Numbered from the stretch's first letter, positions 48,901 through 57,549 are shown. The stretch is 64,000 nt of DNA from Nocardioides agariphilus (GCF_015352445.1 NZ_JADKPO010000002.1:62001-126000); one strand, 5' to 3'. Notes: generated from the sequence alone by a model not told the origin. Made by a program: numbers and translations.

Positions 48901-49034
48901 TTGGCGCAATCTTCAAGAAGTGCTTCGTCGACATCGATGTACGCCGGCAGGTCTGCCTGCAACGCACCGAAAAGGCGACTAGCGAGCACCGCGTTCCATC
49001 GGTCGTACTCTGTCCAGTCAATCGCAACCATCAT
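45975..49034 (-). CDS. druH: DruH-like large protein
   Basis: 1,019 residues from ATG 49034 (AAGGTG 7 nt upstream). The N-terminal ~250 residues are helical (DWTEYDRWNAVLASRLFG); the rest is beta-rich with repeated strand-turn patterns and a Cys cluster (CRMCGL) near residue 690. It has no recognisable catalytic motif. The identification rests on position: it lies directly upstream of a DruE-like helicase, the two-gene arrangement of Druantia type III. The 5' extension of the open frame to 49649 is probably noncoding. Confidence 0.7.
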   Translation of the reverse strand: MMVAIDWTEYDRWNAVLASRLFGALQADLPAYIDVDEALLEDCAKDLGLVPQNARESLVGAVQGTLGLGPGQSVLKGHVERYGRWRKQFLRDAGTRNKRSVHELPVPPVVALLCVFVMAAEKMGSDAAMAAHAYYPRLGELLGLSPANMKRLRAKFPATEPFWRGLNEYLVANEGRYGLPTAFSLGHRYVGIPQSQALVRASDRVRLPDFFRTFGLAPGSELIAADLERLLDGWISSTPSPVTANLRRLWEGVKARERVAGVVAVELAHWDGRGREASAPGQTASGGVELTALLRQQFGGLSLELSFAARLPVTAEVTSLRINSAESQPSIGVIPAAGARLRPTPGSRLDPDSLVGARLELEDPQSSQVVVRRPRRVVPLRRDELLGILVEVDRVQLADDAVLLVKDEDTLLDAVLALVESYGHHGRVHRSSSVQDQPALKGLPTGWALIDDVQIYAIPQDVKKLDLHVLVPLTTAQLNLSGGLKLPGRIRKWSSLHPPEIRAAVSEAQEMSISLTEVDVDRVLVEKWTERVAAMVIPLDGLELGDGDYEIELSVNGAQIAMSTLRLRSADTPDAVSWETCTRLNYELDRSSLGCLSAVEASEDSEIIVDGLNTLGARPDPVPSVPVRHGANWSTERKSSGVEQPVIVLGVADPKSCVATGAHYIELPTWHGGRSSGQILGICRMCGLKKSMPARPKWKSLGASASTPTSIQFSELPSHTDLGATWDVCLDALVHVGGGTIGSLERIATQSEGSSLFVDSFLRTLETLGQIDVRRDSSLQPREWEANPAYLAETVGNGFVLAGAWSNAERRSLREGLAEQGADLVCQTSEGRLSSWFVRGMEADRLAELVTELALEAYVVPDAVSRMVAALPPLSQVEASLSTVPIPDYSKATIFDVREARWRKVPGVGMPGAYRLEQSFRTTTLWVDHQGATERSGRVGSVQLVKHLAARASRTPLIGYLKTQSTLVVPLGADLPGLYGRVAALCSGLAPRVSVKTRSIGYPDVPRPVADALNSLLAS

Positions 49035-49464
49035 CCGAGGCACCTTCCCCCTATAACGCGCCCTCGCAATCAAACCTAGCGGTGGCCGCCGACATCCGGT
49101 CCAGGAATGCCGGAGTCGACGGCACGGGGGGTCGAAAGAGCCAAAAGACGGAGTTTCGGTCGTGGCTACCCGTCGATCGCGGACCTCCGCCCACGCCGCG
49201 GTCGAGGCCAGCGACGGAGGCAAGCGCACGCGAGACCTACGGGTTGTGGCTGGGGGCCGACGCCGTCCAGCGTTCTGATCCTGCAGGGGAAGCGGGCAGT
49301 CGCTCTCGATCCGAGGTGCGTTCTGACTCATCGAGAGGTCAAAGGTCAGGAAGCCACGAAGCGGTGACTGGTCGTCGCCTTGGGTTGTAAGTTTCGGGTT
49401 CTCAGAGGATGGAGCGGCGGTGCAACGGTGAACAGGGAGGGGTTCCTGGCCGAGGCCGCGGCTG
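49035..49464. other. Divergent intergenic region
   Basis: 430 bp between the DruH-like gene and the XPB-like helicase; presumably holds both promoters. A plus-strand 34-codon ORF (49428-49532, GTG start) overlaps the helicase start but lacks support. No strong operator palindrome seen. Confidence 0.4.
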
Positions 49465-51720
49465 TTGTCATGGGCAGGTCGCTCAAAGTCTGGTTGGACG
49501 GGCGAAACCGAACTAGTGGACGCCAGAGATAACATCGCGCACGCCATCGGGCAGGTACTCAGCGAACAGCCTGGCCTGACTGCCCGCGAAATCGCATCGC
49601 AACTACGGCATCGGCTTGGGCTCGCGGTACTTACTCGGCGCGACGTCAATCGGGTCCTCTACAAAGAGTCTCGCTTCTCCAGCGACATGGGGTACGTGCC
49701 TCGTTGGGCGCTCGCGGGCGTCGCCATCGGACGCGTGGACCGCGCCGCCACGACGCGCCGTGTGCGGGCTCAACTCGACGAGCTCGACCGAACAGCGACG
49801 CGATCGACGCAGCGAACCGGGACATCCTCGCCACGCCAGGGCGAGCGCACCTCGCTAGAGGTGAGGTGGTCCGAACCCTGGCTACTGGGGCTGCGGCCGT
49901 GGCAGGAGCGGGCCCTGCGTGCCTGGTTCGAAGCCCGTGGCCGAGGGATCGTCGAAGCGGTAACCGGAACCGGCAAGACCCACCTCGGCCTCGAACTGGC
50001 GCTTCGGATGGCTGCCCAAGGTGGGTCGACCACAATTCTGGTGCCGACGGTCGTCCTCCAGGATCAGTGGGCACGAAACCTCGCCGAGCATGCACCCCAG
50101 CTGACCACGGCCCGCATCGGTGGCGGCTCGCAAGGGTCGTGGCAACAAGCGGACGTCACTATCGCTGTGGCCGCTTCAGCTGCCAGGAGAGACATTGTGC
50201 CGCGCGGGCGTCCCTCTCTCGTCGTGGCGGACGAGGCGCATCGTTACGCGAGCAAAGCGTGGGCTCTCTCGCTACGTGACTCCTACCATTATCGGCTCGG
50301 GTTGACCGCCACTCTCGAGCGCGACGCAGACTCAGGCGTGGCCGACGTTCTTCTGCCCTACTTCCACAGCAAGGTGTTTCACTACGACTACCTGCAGGCC
50401 GTGCCCGAGGGTGTGGTCGCTCCGTTCACACTGGCGATGCTCCCCGTGGATCTCACATCCGAGGAACATCAGGAGTACGAGCGGCACTCGACCACGCTTG
50501 GTAGGGCGGTGGCGGTGCTTCGGGCCGCCGGGGTGATCCGGGACGACGAAGATCATGCGATGGTCCGGATCACGCGCGCTGCTGCGGGTCCGGCTGGCTA
50601 CGTGCGTGACGCGGCACGCGACTACCAGCAGGCGGCACGACAGCGGCGACTCGTCCTGGCCCGCTGCCGAGCCAAGATCACCGCTCTCGGGAGGTTGGCC
50701 GGCATCGTCGCGGAGTCGCGGGGGACCGTCGTCTTCGCGCAGGCCATCGAAACCGCCGAGTTAGCCGCGCAAACCTTGCGGCAGGCGGGCGCCCCGGCCT
50801 CGGCAATCCACTCCGGCATGGATATGGACGAGCGCCGCGCAAACCTCGACGCCCTGCGTGACCAGTCCATTGCTGCCCTCTGCGCACCCAAGATCCTCGA
50901 CGAGGGGGTGGACATCCCCAACATCGACCTCGGTGTCGTGCTGGCCGCGAGCAGCACGCGCCGGCAGATGATCCAACGAATGGGCCGAGTCATTCGACTC
51001 AAGCCGGACGGATCGCATGCGCGCTTTGTGGTCGTCTACGCCAGCCACACGGTGGAAGACCCCGGCAAGGGCGCCCATATGTCCTTCCTCGACGTGCGAT
51101 CGGTCGCGGTCCGCGAGACCACCTGTCGCCGCGGTTGGACCGCGGCCGACGTCGTCGAGGCCCTTGCGCTGCCACCAGGTTTCGGAGCGCCTGTCACCCC
51201 AGCCCGCTCGAGTTCACCGACCACGACCGCCGCGGCGTCCGCTCGCTCGAGTCGGCCAGAGCGAGCGACCGTGATTGGTGAGCTTCAGCCGCAGCCGAAC
51301 ATACCGAACACGCTGCACAAGACCATCGGCTGGGCGCGGGGTATCGCACTGGAGGCCTTGGCCGACGCGTATCTAGCATCCGAGGACCTCAGTGCCACCA
51401 CTCAGGTGACAGCAAGGTTGCGAGAAGCCCTCGAGAACGCAGCACACCTGCGCTGGTGCGACCACACGGTCCGCGATTGTGTGGTGAACGGTGCCCTTGT
51501 GATCGATGAGCAGGCCGGCCGCTCGTTGAAGGCGTTGGGTGTTGCCCGCGCCAAACGCGCAACGCTGGTCATCCGAGTCGACGCCAGCGACTATCGCCCC
51601 GCCGCCGTGGCCCTTTCGGGCCAAGCGGCCGCGGGGATCACTACGCTGTGGATCAGGTGGGCGGGTCGCCCGTCGGTCCCGCCACCCGGAGTGACCGTCA
51701 TCGACCTGACCAGCAACTAG
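49465..51720 (+). CDS. XPB-like SF2 helicase with N-terminal winged helix
   Basis: About 751 residues from TTG 49465; an in-frame GTG at 49516 is a good alternative, as it begins just before the first domain. The N-terminal winged-helix-like region (DNIAHAIGQVLSEQPGLTAR) is followed by a helicase core with Walker A VTGTGKTHL, DEAH in LVVADEAHRYASKAW and motif VI RQMIQRMGRVIRL. The C-terminal ~200 residues lack a known motif. Divergent from the Druantia-like operon and possibly accessory to it. Confidence 0.83.
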   Translation: MSWAGRSKSGWTGETELVDARDNIAHAIGQVLSEQPGLTAREIASQLRHRLGLAVLTRRDVNRVLYKESRFSSDMGYVPRWALAGVAIGRVDRAATTRRVRAQLDELDRTATRSTQRTGTSSPRQGERTSLEVRWSEPWLLGLRPWQERALRAWFEARGRGIVEAVTGTGKTHLGLELALRMAAQGGSTTILVPTVVLQDQWARNLAEHAPQLTTARIGGGSQGSWQQADVTIAVAASAARRDIVPRGRPSLVVADEAHRYASKAWALSLRDSYHYRLGLTATLERDADSGVADVLLPYFHSKVFHYDYLQAVPEGVVAPFTLAMLPVDLTSEEHQEYERHSTTLGRAVAVLRAAGVIRDDEDHAMVRITRAAAGPAGYVRDAARDYQQAARQRRLVLARCRAKITALGRLAGIVAESRGTVVFAQAIETAELAAQTLRQAGAPASAIHSGMDMDERRANLDALRDQSIAALCAPKILDEGVDIPNIDLGVVLAASSTRRQMIQRMGRVIRLKPDGSHARFVVVYASHTVEDPGKGAHMSFLDVRSVAVRETTCRRGWTAADVVEALALPPGFGAPVTPARSSSPTTTAAASARSSRPERATVIGELQPQPNIPNTLHKTIGWARGIALEALADAYLASEDLSATTQVTARLREALENAAHLRWCDHTVRDCVVNGALVIDEQAGRSLKALGVARAKRATLVIRVDASDYRPAAVALSGQAAAGITTLWIRWAGRPSVPPPGVTVIDLTSN

Positions 51721-51900
51721 CTACTGCGTGCGGCTCGAGTGGAAGTACGCAGAGTCGTATCGCCGCGCGCGCCCGAGTCGAAGGGAGGAGGCGGTCGGCC
51801 TGACACGTGCGGCACTGTTTAGGTGTCGCCGATCATGTCCGGGGCCGGTCGTGTTCCCGCGTCCTTCGCCTGAGCCTGACAACCCAGGCACAATCTGTAC

Positions 51901-52074
51901 ATGGCTCGCACGACCCGTTTGCACCCTTGGCGGTTCTACGAGCGCGAGAGCCGTTCCAACAGGAAGCGTTGGATGCGTCGAGAACGGGTCAAGGTTCGGA
52001 CCCTCCTCAGTCGCGGGCTGTACGACGAGGCGAGCCGGGGACCTCGTCGGACCTCCGGGTGGCTGACCTGGTGA
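51901..52074 (+). CDS. 57-residue basic protein
   Basis: ATG 51901 to TGA 52072-52074. The sequence begins MARTTRLHPWRFYERE and is very rich in Arg and Lys, including SNRKRWMRRERVKVRT, with Trp near both ends. CACAAT at 51889-51894 would make the mRNA leaderless. Below the usual length cut-off, so easy to miss. The composition suggests nucleic-acid binding. Function unknown. Confidence 0.5.
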   Translation: MARTTRLHPWRFYERESRSNRKRWMRRERVKVRTLLSRGLYDEASRGPRRTSGWLTW

Positions 52075-52331
52075 TTCGAGCCGCCTTAGGGAGCTGTGCG
52101 AGGGGAGACGGGACGTGTTCACTGGCAGTGACGAGCGGTCACGCCATTGAAACCGATCGCACCGATCGATTGACCGCATGCCGCCCGGAACCGCACCGTC
52201 GACTGCTTCCGCCCCGCCGAGGCGACGGCGACCGTCACTAGCCAGGTGCTCGGTCCTGACTGGCGGGCGTCGGAGTGACGGCTGCTGGTGCCGAGGCGAT
52301 GGCTGTCCCCGAGCGATGCCACCCTGCTGGA

Positions 52332-53174
52332 GTGACCGACTGGTGTGTGACCATCAATCTCGGCGGACCTCGTCAGAGCGCCGTGGCGCAAGAAGGCATG
52401 CTGGCTTGGACGCAGGAGATAATGGCCGGACAGTGCCCTCCCCTGATGATTTTCGCTCAGGAGACCTTCCCAGAGTGGCTCCGCGTCGTCCGTGCGGCCG
52501 GCTACGAGGTGATCGAAGGCGTCGACCGCCAATGGAAGGTCCGGTCGGGGCTTGTGGTCGATAAGGCACTGTCTGTTCGAGGCCTCACCGAAGCAGACCT
52601 ACCCCACCTCTTCTACCACGGGAACTATGTGTCGGCCGGGCTGTGGAAGCGACCAGACGGCTCTGAGGCTGTACTAGCAAGCGTCCATGCCAGTCCGTCG
52701 TACGCGGAGCCGGAAAGGTACGGCTGGCCCTCCGACGCTGGGCACCCGAAGTCGCGACACGGAGGCAGCGACCCGCGTTGGCCGAACCATCGTCTGTGGG
52801 ACTCTGACTACCTGTTGATGACCTTGCGCCATTTGGGTGACACCTTCGACTTGCCGCTACTTGCGGCCGGTGACTTCAACGAGTCTCTGCTTGACGATCC
52901 CGAAGGCGGCACTTGGGGAAGTGAATTCTTCTCCAACGCCGACTCGCTGGGAGTGAGCTCGTGGCTCCACGAAGAGTGGCGCGACGACTACAGACACGAG
53001 CGACCTACCCGCACCGGGCTCCAGCTGGACCACATCCTGGTCGCCCGCGGCGGAGAGAAGCTCCTACGGAGCGACCCGGCGCCCGAGACCGACGTGCGCT
53101 GGGCCGATCCGCGTCGCGCACGCCGACTGTCCGACCATGCAGCCATTTGGTTCGCTCTGGCGGAGCAGCCTTGA
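52332..53174 (+). CDS. Endonuclease/exonuclease/phosphatase (EEP) family protein
   Basis: About 280 residues. GTG 52332 places the start just before the first beta strand (DWCVTINLGG); in-frame starts at 52275 and 52299 are possible. The metal-binding Glu lies in FAQETFPEWL, the catalytic Asp-Asn in AAGDFNESLLDD, and the C-terminal LDHILVARGG and LSDHAAIWF complete the DNase I-like fold. The central His of SVHAS is also conserved. A nuclease or phosphodiesterase in a defence-rich region. Confidence 0.78.
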   Translation: MTDWCVTINLGGPRQSAVAQEGMLAWTQEIMAGQCPPLMIFAQETFPEWLRVVRAAGYEVIEGVDRQWKVRSGLVVDKALSVRGLTEADLPHLFYHGNYVSAGLWKRPDGSEAVLASVHASPSYAEPERYGWPSDAGHPKSRHGGSDPRWPNHRLWDSDYLLMTLRHLGDTFDLPLLAAGDFNESLLDDPEGGTWGSEFFSNADSLGVSSWLHEEWRDDYRHERPTRTGLQLDHILVARGGEKLLRSDPAPETDVRWADPRRARRLSDHAAIWFALAEQP

Positions 53175-53305
53175 GACCTCGATTTCGCCAGCGCTGAGTA
53201 GTTGCAGTCAGGCGGCGATGCGAGGCGGCCTGCTGCAGCGCTTACCTGTCATCGAAGGGTGGTGGTGTCGGTGGATGCCTCTACCGTCGTGCGGGGAGGT
53301 CACCG

Positions 53306-54250
53306 ATGATCGACGAGGTGTGGCTGGCCGATGCGCTGGCCGGCGTGGCGCCGGGACCGACCGAGTCCCCCGGGGTGGATCGCCTCATGAACATTCTGCG
53401 GTCGTGCGCGGACGCATTCGCCGCTCGCCGTTCCGATGTCGTATCCCCCAAGTTGTTCGAACCAGCACGCGGCTTGCGCCACGACGAAGCGTCAAGCTTC
53501 TTGGCCGCAGTCGATAGCGGCTTTGCGCAGATAGACCCCGCAGGGTTTGTGACGCTTCCTACGGTTCGAGTGAAGCGTCCGACTGGTCGATACGCGTTGC
53601 TGGCCAAGAGCGGCTCTGGCGTCTCGGTCAACCATGAGTACTTGGTGCAGGTGGGCGCCGCCTACGAGTTGGTGCGCGACCTGGCATGGTCAGGTGGGGA
53701 GCTCGACTTCGAACGCGGAGAGTTCGATGCTCTGGGACACGGCAACTCCGGTAGGCCAGTTCTGGTCATGGAGGCCAAGGCTCGAGCAACAGGCAGGGAC
53801 AGTCTCGAAACATTGGTTCGGGCATGGCTGATGTTTGCGCGCGACCAGACAGCGAGTACGGAAAGCAATCCTGGCCGCAAGTGGACAGAGTTGCAGCGAC
53901 TTTGCTCAGGGGGCCCTGTGCGCGTGTGGCTAGTGGCCGATGCCGCACGCTGGGCATTGACCGCTCGACTTGTGGGCTCGATGGTCGAGCTGGCGCCGGC
54001 GATCGAACCGCACCGAGCCAACGTCCAAGCGAACGAGGAGGCATCAATGATCGAGGCCATCGCATATGACCCGGACTTTCACCGCCCCGGTACACGCGCT
54101 GCGGGGGGCGCCTGCTCCTGGCACGGAGTGACTTGCCAGGGCACTCCAGTGGTCTCCTTCCAGGATCAGAGCGGTGATCGCCAGTCAGGCTGCGAGCGAT
54201 CGGTTCGCGAACTGGTCGAGCGCGGCGAGATGGCGGCGCCCCAACGCTGA
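53306..54250 (+). CDS. PD-(D/E)XK-like nuclease, hypothetical
   Basis: 314 residues, ATG 53306. The core GELDFERGEFDALGHG then VLVMEAKARATG provides an Asp...Glu-x-Lys arrangement typical of restriction-endonuclease folds. The N-terminal 130 residues are unassigned and the C-terminus contains Cys residues (GGACSWHGVTCQG) that may bind metal. No methylase adjoins it, so a stand-alone restriction or repair role is guesswork. Confidence 0.6.
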   Translation: MIDEVWLADALAGVAPGPTESPGVDRLMNILRSCADAFAARRSDVVSPKLFEPARGLRHDEASSFLAAVDSGFAQIDPAGFVTLPTVRVKRPTGRYALLAKSGSGVSVNHEYLVQVGAAYELVRDLAWSGGELDFERGEFDALGHGNSGRPVLVMEAKARATGRDSLETLVRAWLMFARDQTASTESNPGRKWTELQRLCSGGPVRVWLVADAARWALTARLVGSMVELAPAIEPHRANVQANEEASMIEAIAYDPDFHRPGTRAAGGACSWHGVTCQGTPVVSFQDQSGDRQSGCERSVRELVERGEMAAPQR

Positions 54251-54555
54251 CCTGCTGATGCCCTCACGCCTAGTGACAGAGTTTATGGAAGCGCGCTCCG
54301 AGTGCACGACGACTCGGCCTGGCAGCCGCACAGTCCATCGAAGAAGAGCTCGATCGCTTCACGGACGTTGAGGGTCGTCGTCGGCCTAGCCCTGCGCTTC
54401 TTGGGTGTGGTCGAAAGGCGGCGGCATGACGATCGGTCGAGGTTCAGGTTTCGCCCACAGCGCGCGCGGGTGGATTAGGCTGCTGCCTCCGCACCTGCGT
54501 GGTTCGATGCAGCGCTGAAGTTCGAGAACGGCATAGCCCGTATGAGGAGCACTGG
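54251..54555. other. Intergenic stretch, nothing recognised
   Basis: 305 bp without a supported ORF, hairpin or repeat. The promoter of the following pair probably lies near its right end. Confidence 0.5.
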
Positions 54556-55299
54556 ATGACAGACGCCGCTACGGGTGCCGGCAGGCGATTGATCTCCTTC
54601 TACCAAGTGCCGCCAAAGAAGTCGCTCAACTCGCTTGGGGTCGAGCTTCTGCCGATCGACCAGGCTGACGGCTTCGCCCTGCCTGGCCCTGCTGTTGTCG
54701 GAATCGTCTATGTCCGGCATCCGATCGATGCGCATGAATTGATCCCCTTTGCGGACTACGACGAAAAGCTCGCACAGGACCGCTACAACGAGGCGCTGCG
54801 CGTGTTCACCAAGCTGGGCGCCGCCCGGATTGTCGCCACTTCCCGCCGCCAAACGACGAAGCAGGTAGCTGGTCGCCTCGGAATCAAGCGACTCGGGGCG
54901 GACCTCGGTGCGGGCAAGGACGCAACCTGGAGCTTAACCTTCGACCAGGAAGGGAAGGGTGGCGTCCCCTTAGACCCTCGCCCCCTTCGGTTCCGGGATG
55001 AACCCATGCTGGACGCGGTCTGCGACGGTGTGCTGCACCTTGGGGTAAAGAAGGGTCGCATCCAGATCACTCGGTCTTCGACGCTCGGCGTCGACGGTGA
55101 ACTAGGGCTCCGGCTGAGGAAGGCGGGCTTCAAGCTCGGCGTGAGCGGCACGAAGGCCACCGTTACCGAGTTCGTCATCGAAGCCGCCTTTACTGCCGAT
55201 GCAGCCAAAGAGCTCGACGCCGTCGTCGCCAAGACCGAGCCCACTCCGATTCCCGCCAGACGGTCACTCCTGCGGCGCAACCTGGCGCGAGGCGGATGA
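54556..55299 (+). CDS. Hypothetical protein coupled to NYN protein
   Basis: 247 residues from ATG 54556, GAGGAG 6 nt upstream. Alpha/beta composition with an internal Lys/Arg-rich region (SRRQTTKQVAGRLGIKRLG) and a C-terminus PIPARRSLLRRNLARGG that is strongly basic. No known motif or membrane segment. Its stop overlaps an in-frame ATG of the next gene (55296), so the two are likely co-translated and functionally linked. Confidence 0.6.
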   Translation: MTDAATGAGRRLISFYQVPPKKSLNSLGVELLPIDQADGFALPGPAVVGIVYVRHPIDAHELIPFADYDEKLAQDRYNEALRVFTKLGAARIVATSRRQTTKQVAGRLGIKRLGADLGAGKDATWSLTFDQEGKGGVPLDPRPLRFRDEPMLDAVCDGVLHLGVKKGRIQITRSSTLGVDGELGLRLRKAGFKLGVSGTKATVTEFVIEAAFTADAAKELDAVVAKTEPTPIPARRSLLRRNLARGG

Positions 55300-55403
55300 C
55301 GTCGGGTCCTTTACATGCGGCGGTGCATAAGCAGGGGTGCGCCCCCTCAAGCGGCGAATTGGTTACGAGTCATGAGGAAGCAAGTTTTTGGTTGGGGGAG
55401 CGA

Positions 55404-56216
55404 GTGAGTTCCAATAATTCTGAGCCACGTGCTGCACGGGTGGCGCTGCTCATTGACTGTGACAACGTGTCTTGGCAACGAGCTGCCGCTGTTACCGCTG
55501 AGGCCGCAACGCACGGCGTGTTGGGCGTGAAACGGGGGTATGGAGACTGGGGAAGTCAGTATCTGAAGGGTTGGCGAGCCGTACTGACCAGCTTGGCCAT
55601 CCAGCCGATGCAGCAGATCGCGTACGTTTCTGGCAAGGGAGCCACCGACATCGCTCTCGTCATTGATGCCATGGACCTCTTGCATTCGGGCCAGGTCGAC
55701 ACCTTTTGCCTCGTCGCGAACGACAGTGACTACACACGGTTGGCCATGCGCCTTCGTGAAGCCGGCAAGCGGGTCGTTGGCATCGGATCTAAGACCGCTT
55801 CGGCAGCGTTCAGCAACGCGTGTGATCGCTTCACCTTTCTCGACGTACTCGAAGGATCCCAGGACGACGATCCTGAGCACGAGTCTGGAGACACTGCTCC
55901 TCACCCCGACAGCACTGCTGCGCGACCGGATACGACGATGGAGGCTCCGGAAACGGCGGCCGGCGACCTACCCCCTCTAGGCGACATGTTGCGGCCAGCG
56001 ATTTCCGCGCGGCTCGAGGACGACGGATGGGCGAAGTTGTCGAATGTGGGCTTCCAACTCGTCGCCAACCACCCAAGTTTCGACTCAAGAAACTATGGCT
56101 ATCCCCGCCTGGGCCTGCTGGTGCGTGATCAGCCCTATATCGAGGTCAGGGAGGTGCAGACGGAAGGCGCAAACAAGGTCTTGTATGTCCGGCTGCCTCA
56201 GATCAGTCCGCCGTAG
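55404..56216 (+). CDS. NYN-domain ribonuclease with C-terminal LOTUS/OST-HTH
   Basis: About 270 residues from GTG 55404 (GGGGGAG upstream); ATG 55296 is an in-frame alternative overlapping the previous stop. The NYN/PIN-like core shows the acidic residues in ALLIDCDNVSW, GATDIALVIDAMD and VANDSDYTRLAMRLRE, as in LabA/DUF88 proteins. After an acidic Asp/Thr-rich linker the C-terminal region (LGDMLRPAISARLEDDGWAK) looks like an OST-HTH/LOTUS RNA-binding domain. Expected to be a metal-dependent RNase. Confidence 0.8.
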   Translation: MSSNNSEPRAARVALLIDCDNVSWQRAAAVTAEAATHGVLGVKRGYGDWGSQYLKGWRAVLTSLAIQPMQQIAYVSGKGATDIALVIDAMDLLHSGQVDTFCLVANDSDYTRLAMRLREAGKRVVGIGSKTASAAFSNACDRFTFLDVLEGSQDDDPEHESGDTAPHPDSTAARPDTTMEAPETAAGDLPPLGDMLRPAISARLEDDGWAKLSNVGFQLVANHPSFDSRNYGYPRLGLLVRDQPYIEVREVQTEGANKVLYVRLPQISPP

Positions 56217-56382
56217 CCACCCGGGCAGCTTGGCCATACCCCGCGGACTGGCGCGCGCCTAGCCCGATTGGCCGGGTCCTCGACGCTGAAACGCAGACTA
56301 GAGATCTGCGCCGTCCTGCGGATGGGTACGTGGGCGGATTTGTCACGGAGTGGAACTTGGAGCAGCCCTCAAGTCGGCCAGT

Positions 56383-56720
56383 TCCGACTTCGCCGACGAC
56401 TTCTCCACTTTTGAGTGCCCGCGCTGCTCTCTGCATGATCGAGGGGACCAGGCCGGTCTCGCCGTCCTTCTTCGTGAGCACGCGCGCAAGGCGGCGCAGG
56501 GCAAGTCGGCTCCGACTGCGACGAGGCAGACCTTGGTCGAGATCTTCGCGGGCCGCATGCCCACGTCCTACGTCAACGCCGAGGCGGCTGACCGCGCGTC
56601 CGAGGCCGACCGGCTCCACCACGAGCCCTCCGAGCCTGCACGCAGACGCAAGTCCCAAATTCAATGAGTCCGCGCCAGGCCCCTCGGGCTTGAGGTCGGG
56701 CGCAACCAGGCCCGACACCT
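56383..56720. pseudogene. Internally deleted copy of NERD-helicase/Cas4-like gene junction
   Basis: Positions 56383-56630 closely match 38205-38455, the middle of the NERD helicase (both encode SDFADDFST, RKAAQGK and NAEAADRASEADRL). From about 56631 the sequence instead matches 39532 onward, the convergent 3' end of the Cas4-like nuclease. The ~1.07 kb between is absent, so one deletion fused the two convergent genes. The flanks 56217-56382 and 56721-56796 show no gene. Confidence 0.75.
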
Positions 56721-56796
56721 TGACGCTCGTCGGGAGCCTTCGCCGACCTGAAGCCCACGCGCGTAAAGGACACGGGCGAGATCGACCTCGCGACGT

Positions 56797-57549
56797 CTAC
56801 CGCGCTCTGGTCGTCGCACGAGGGAGCGGGAAAGGTCCTGATTCGGGGTCGCGGTCTTTGCGGCTGACCGGCTGGAACATCTGGGCCGGGCGGCCGCCCG
56901 TGCCCGACAGCGAGACTTCCCCGCGGCTGTCGGTGGCGGGCTTGAGGTAGGGCAGCATCCGGCGGTTGAAGGTGTCGCGTTTGAGAGGCTCGGCCAGGAC
57001 GGCTTCATGGACATGGCGCAGCTGGCTGAGGGTGTACGGCGGACGGGCCAGCCGCAGTGGGTCGGGGGAGCGTTCGTAGCGGCGGCGGGTGCGGCGAACG
57101 GCGGTGGTCACCATCTCGTCGTGGTCGTAAGCCAGCGACTCACGGGTGACCCGGCGGCCGCGCGTGGCATCGCCACGGACGGGCATGATCTCGACGGTCT
57201 CAGGCGAGAGTCTGTCTGCCTCGTCGGGTCGAAAGGTAGTGAGGTGGCTGACGGAGACGACCCAGCCGCGCTCGTCCCGCTCGGGGGCGTCATACACGCC
57301 GAGCATCTCGAGGTAGAACGTGCGGCTCGGTTCGAAGTCGAGCTTCTCGATGAGCAGCTCGCGCACAGTCTGGCCGACCGTGTGCCGTTCGCGGACGAAC
57401 CGCCCAGGAAGCACGGGGGTGCCGTCCGCGCGTCGCTGGACGACGACCCCCAGTGACAGACGCTCGTCGGCAGGGCGAAGGAAGCCGACCGTAAGGATCA
57501 CCAAGTCCACCGCGAGATGGGGGCGTGGGTAGGCCGCAAGATCGCTCAC
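56797..57549 (-). CDS. NrtR-type NUDIX/winged-helix regulator
   Basis: 250 residues, GTG 57549. A NUDIX-fold N-terminal domain (AVDLVILTVGFL, then TVGQTVRELLIEKLDF in place of a full catalytic Nudix box) precedes a C-terminal winged helix (RHVHEAVLAEPLKRDTFNRR), the arrangement of NrtR, which senses ADP-ribose or related NAD metabolites. The Nudix box is incomplete, fitting a sensor rather than a hydrolase. Divergent from the ADP-ribose operon and flanked by repeats in the shared promoter, so it probably controls it. Confidence 0.85.
   Translation of the reverse strand: MSDLAAYPRPHLAVDLVILTVGFLRPADERLSLGVVVQRRADGTPVLPGRFVRERHTVGQTVRELLIEKLDFEPSRTFYLEMLGVYDAPERDERGWVVSVSHLTTFRPDEADRLSPETVEIMPVRGDATRGRRVTRESLAYDHDEMVTTAVRRTRRRYERSPDPLRLARPPYTLSQLRHVHEAVLAEPLKRDTFNRRMLPYLKPATDSRGEVSLSGTGGRPAQMFQPVSRKDRDPESGPFPLPRATTRAR

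Noticed and set aside
49428-49532. 34-codon ORF before the XPB-like helicase
   Set aside because: No Shine-Dalgarno or -10 support, and it overlaps the helicase start.
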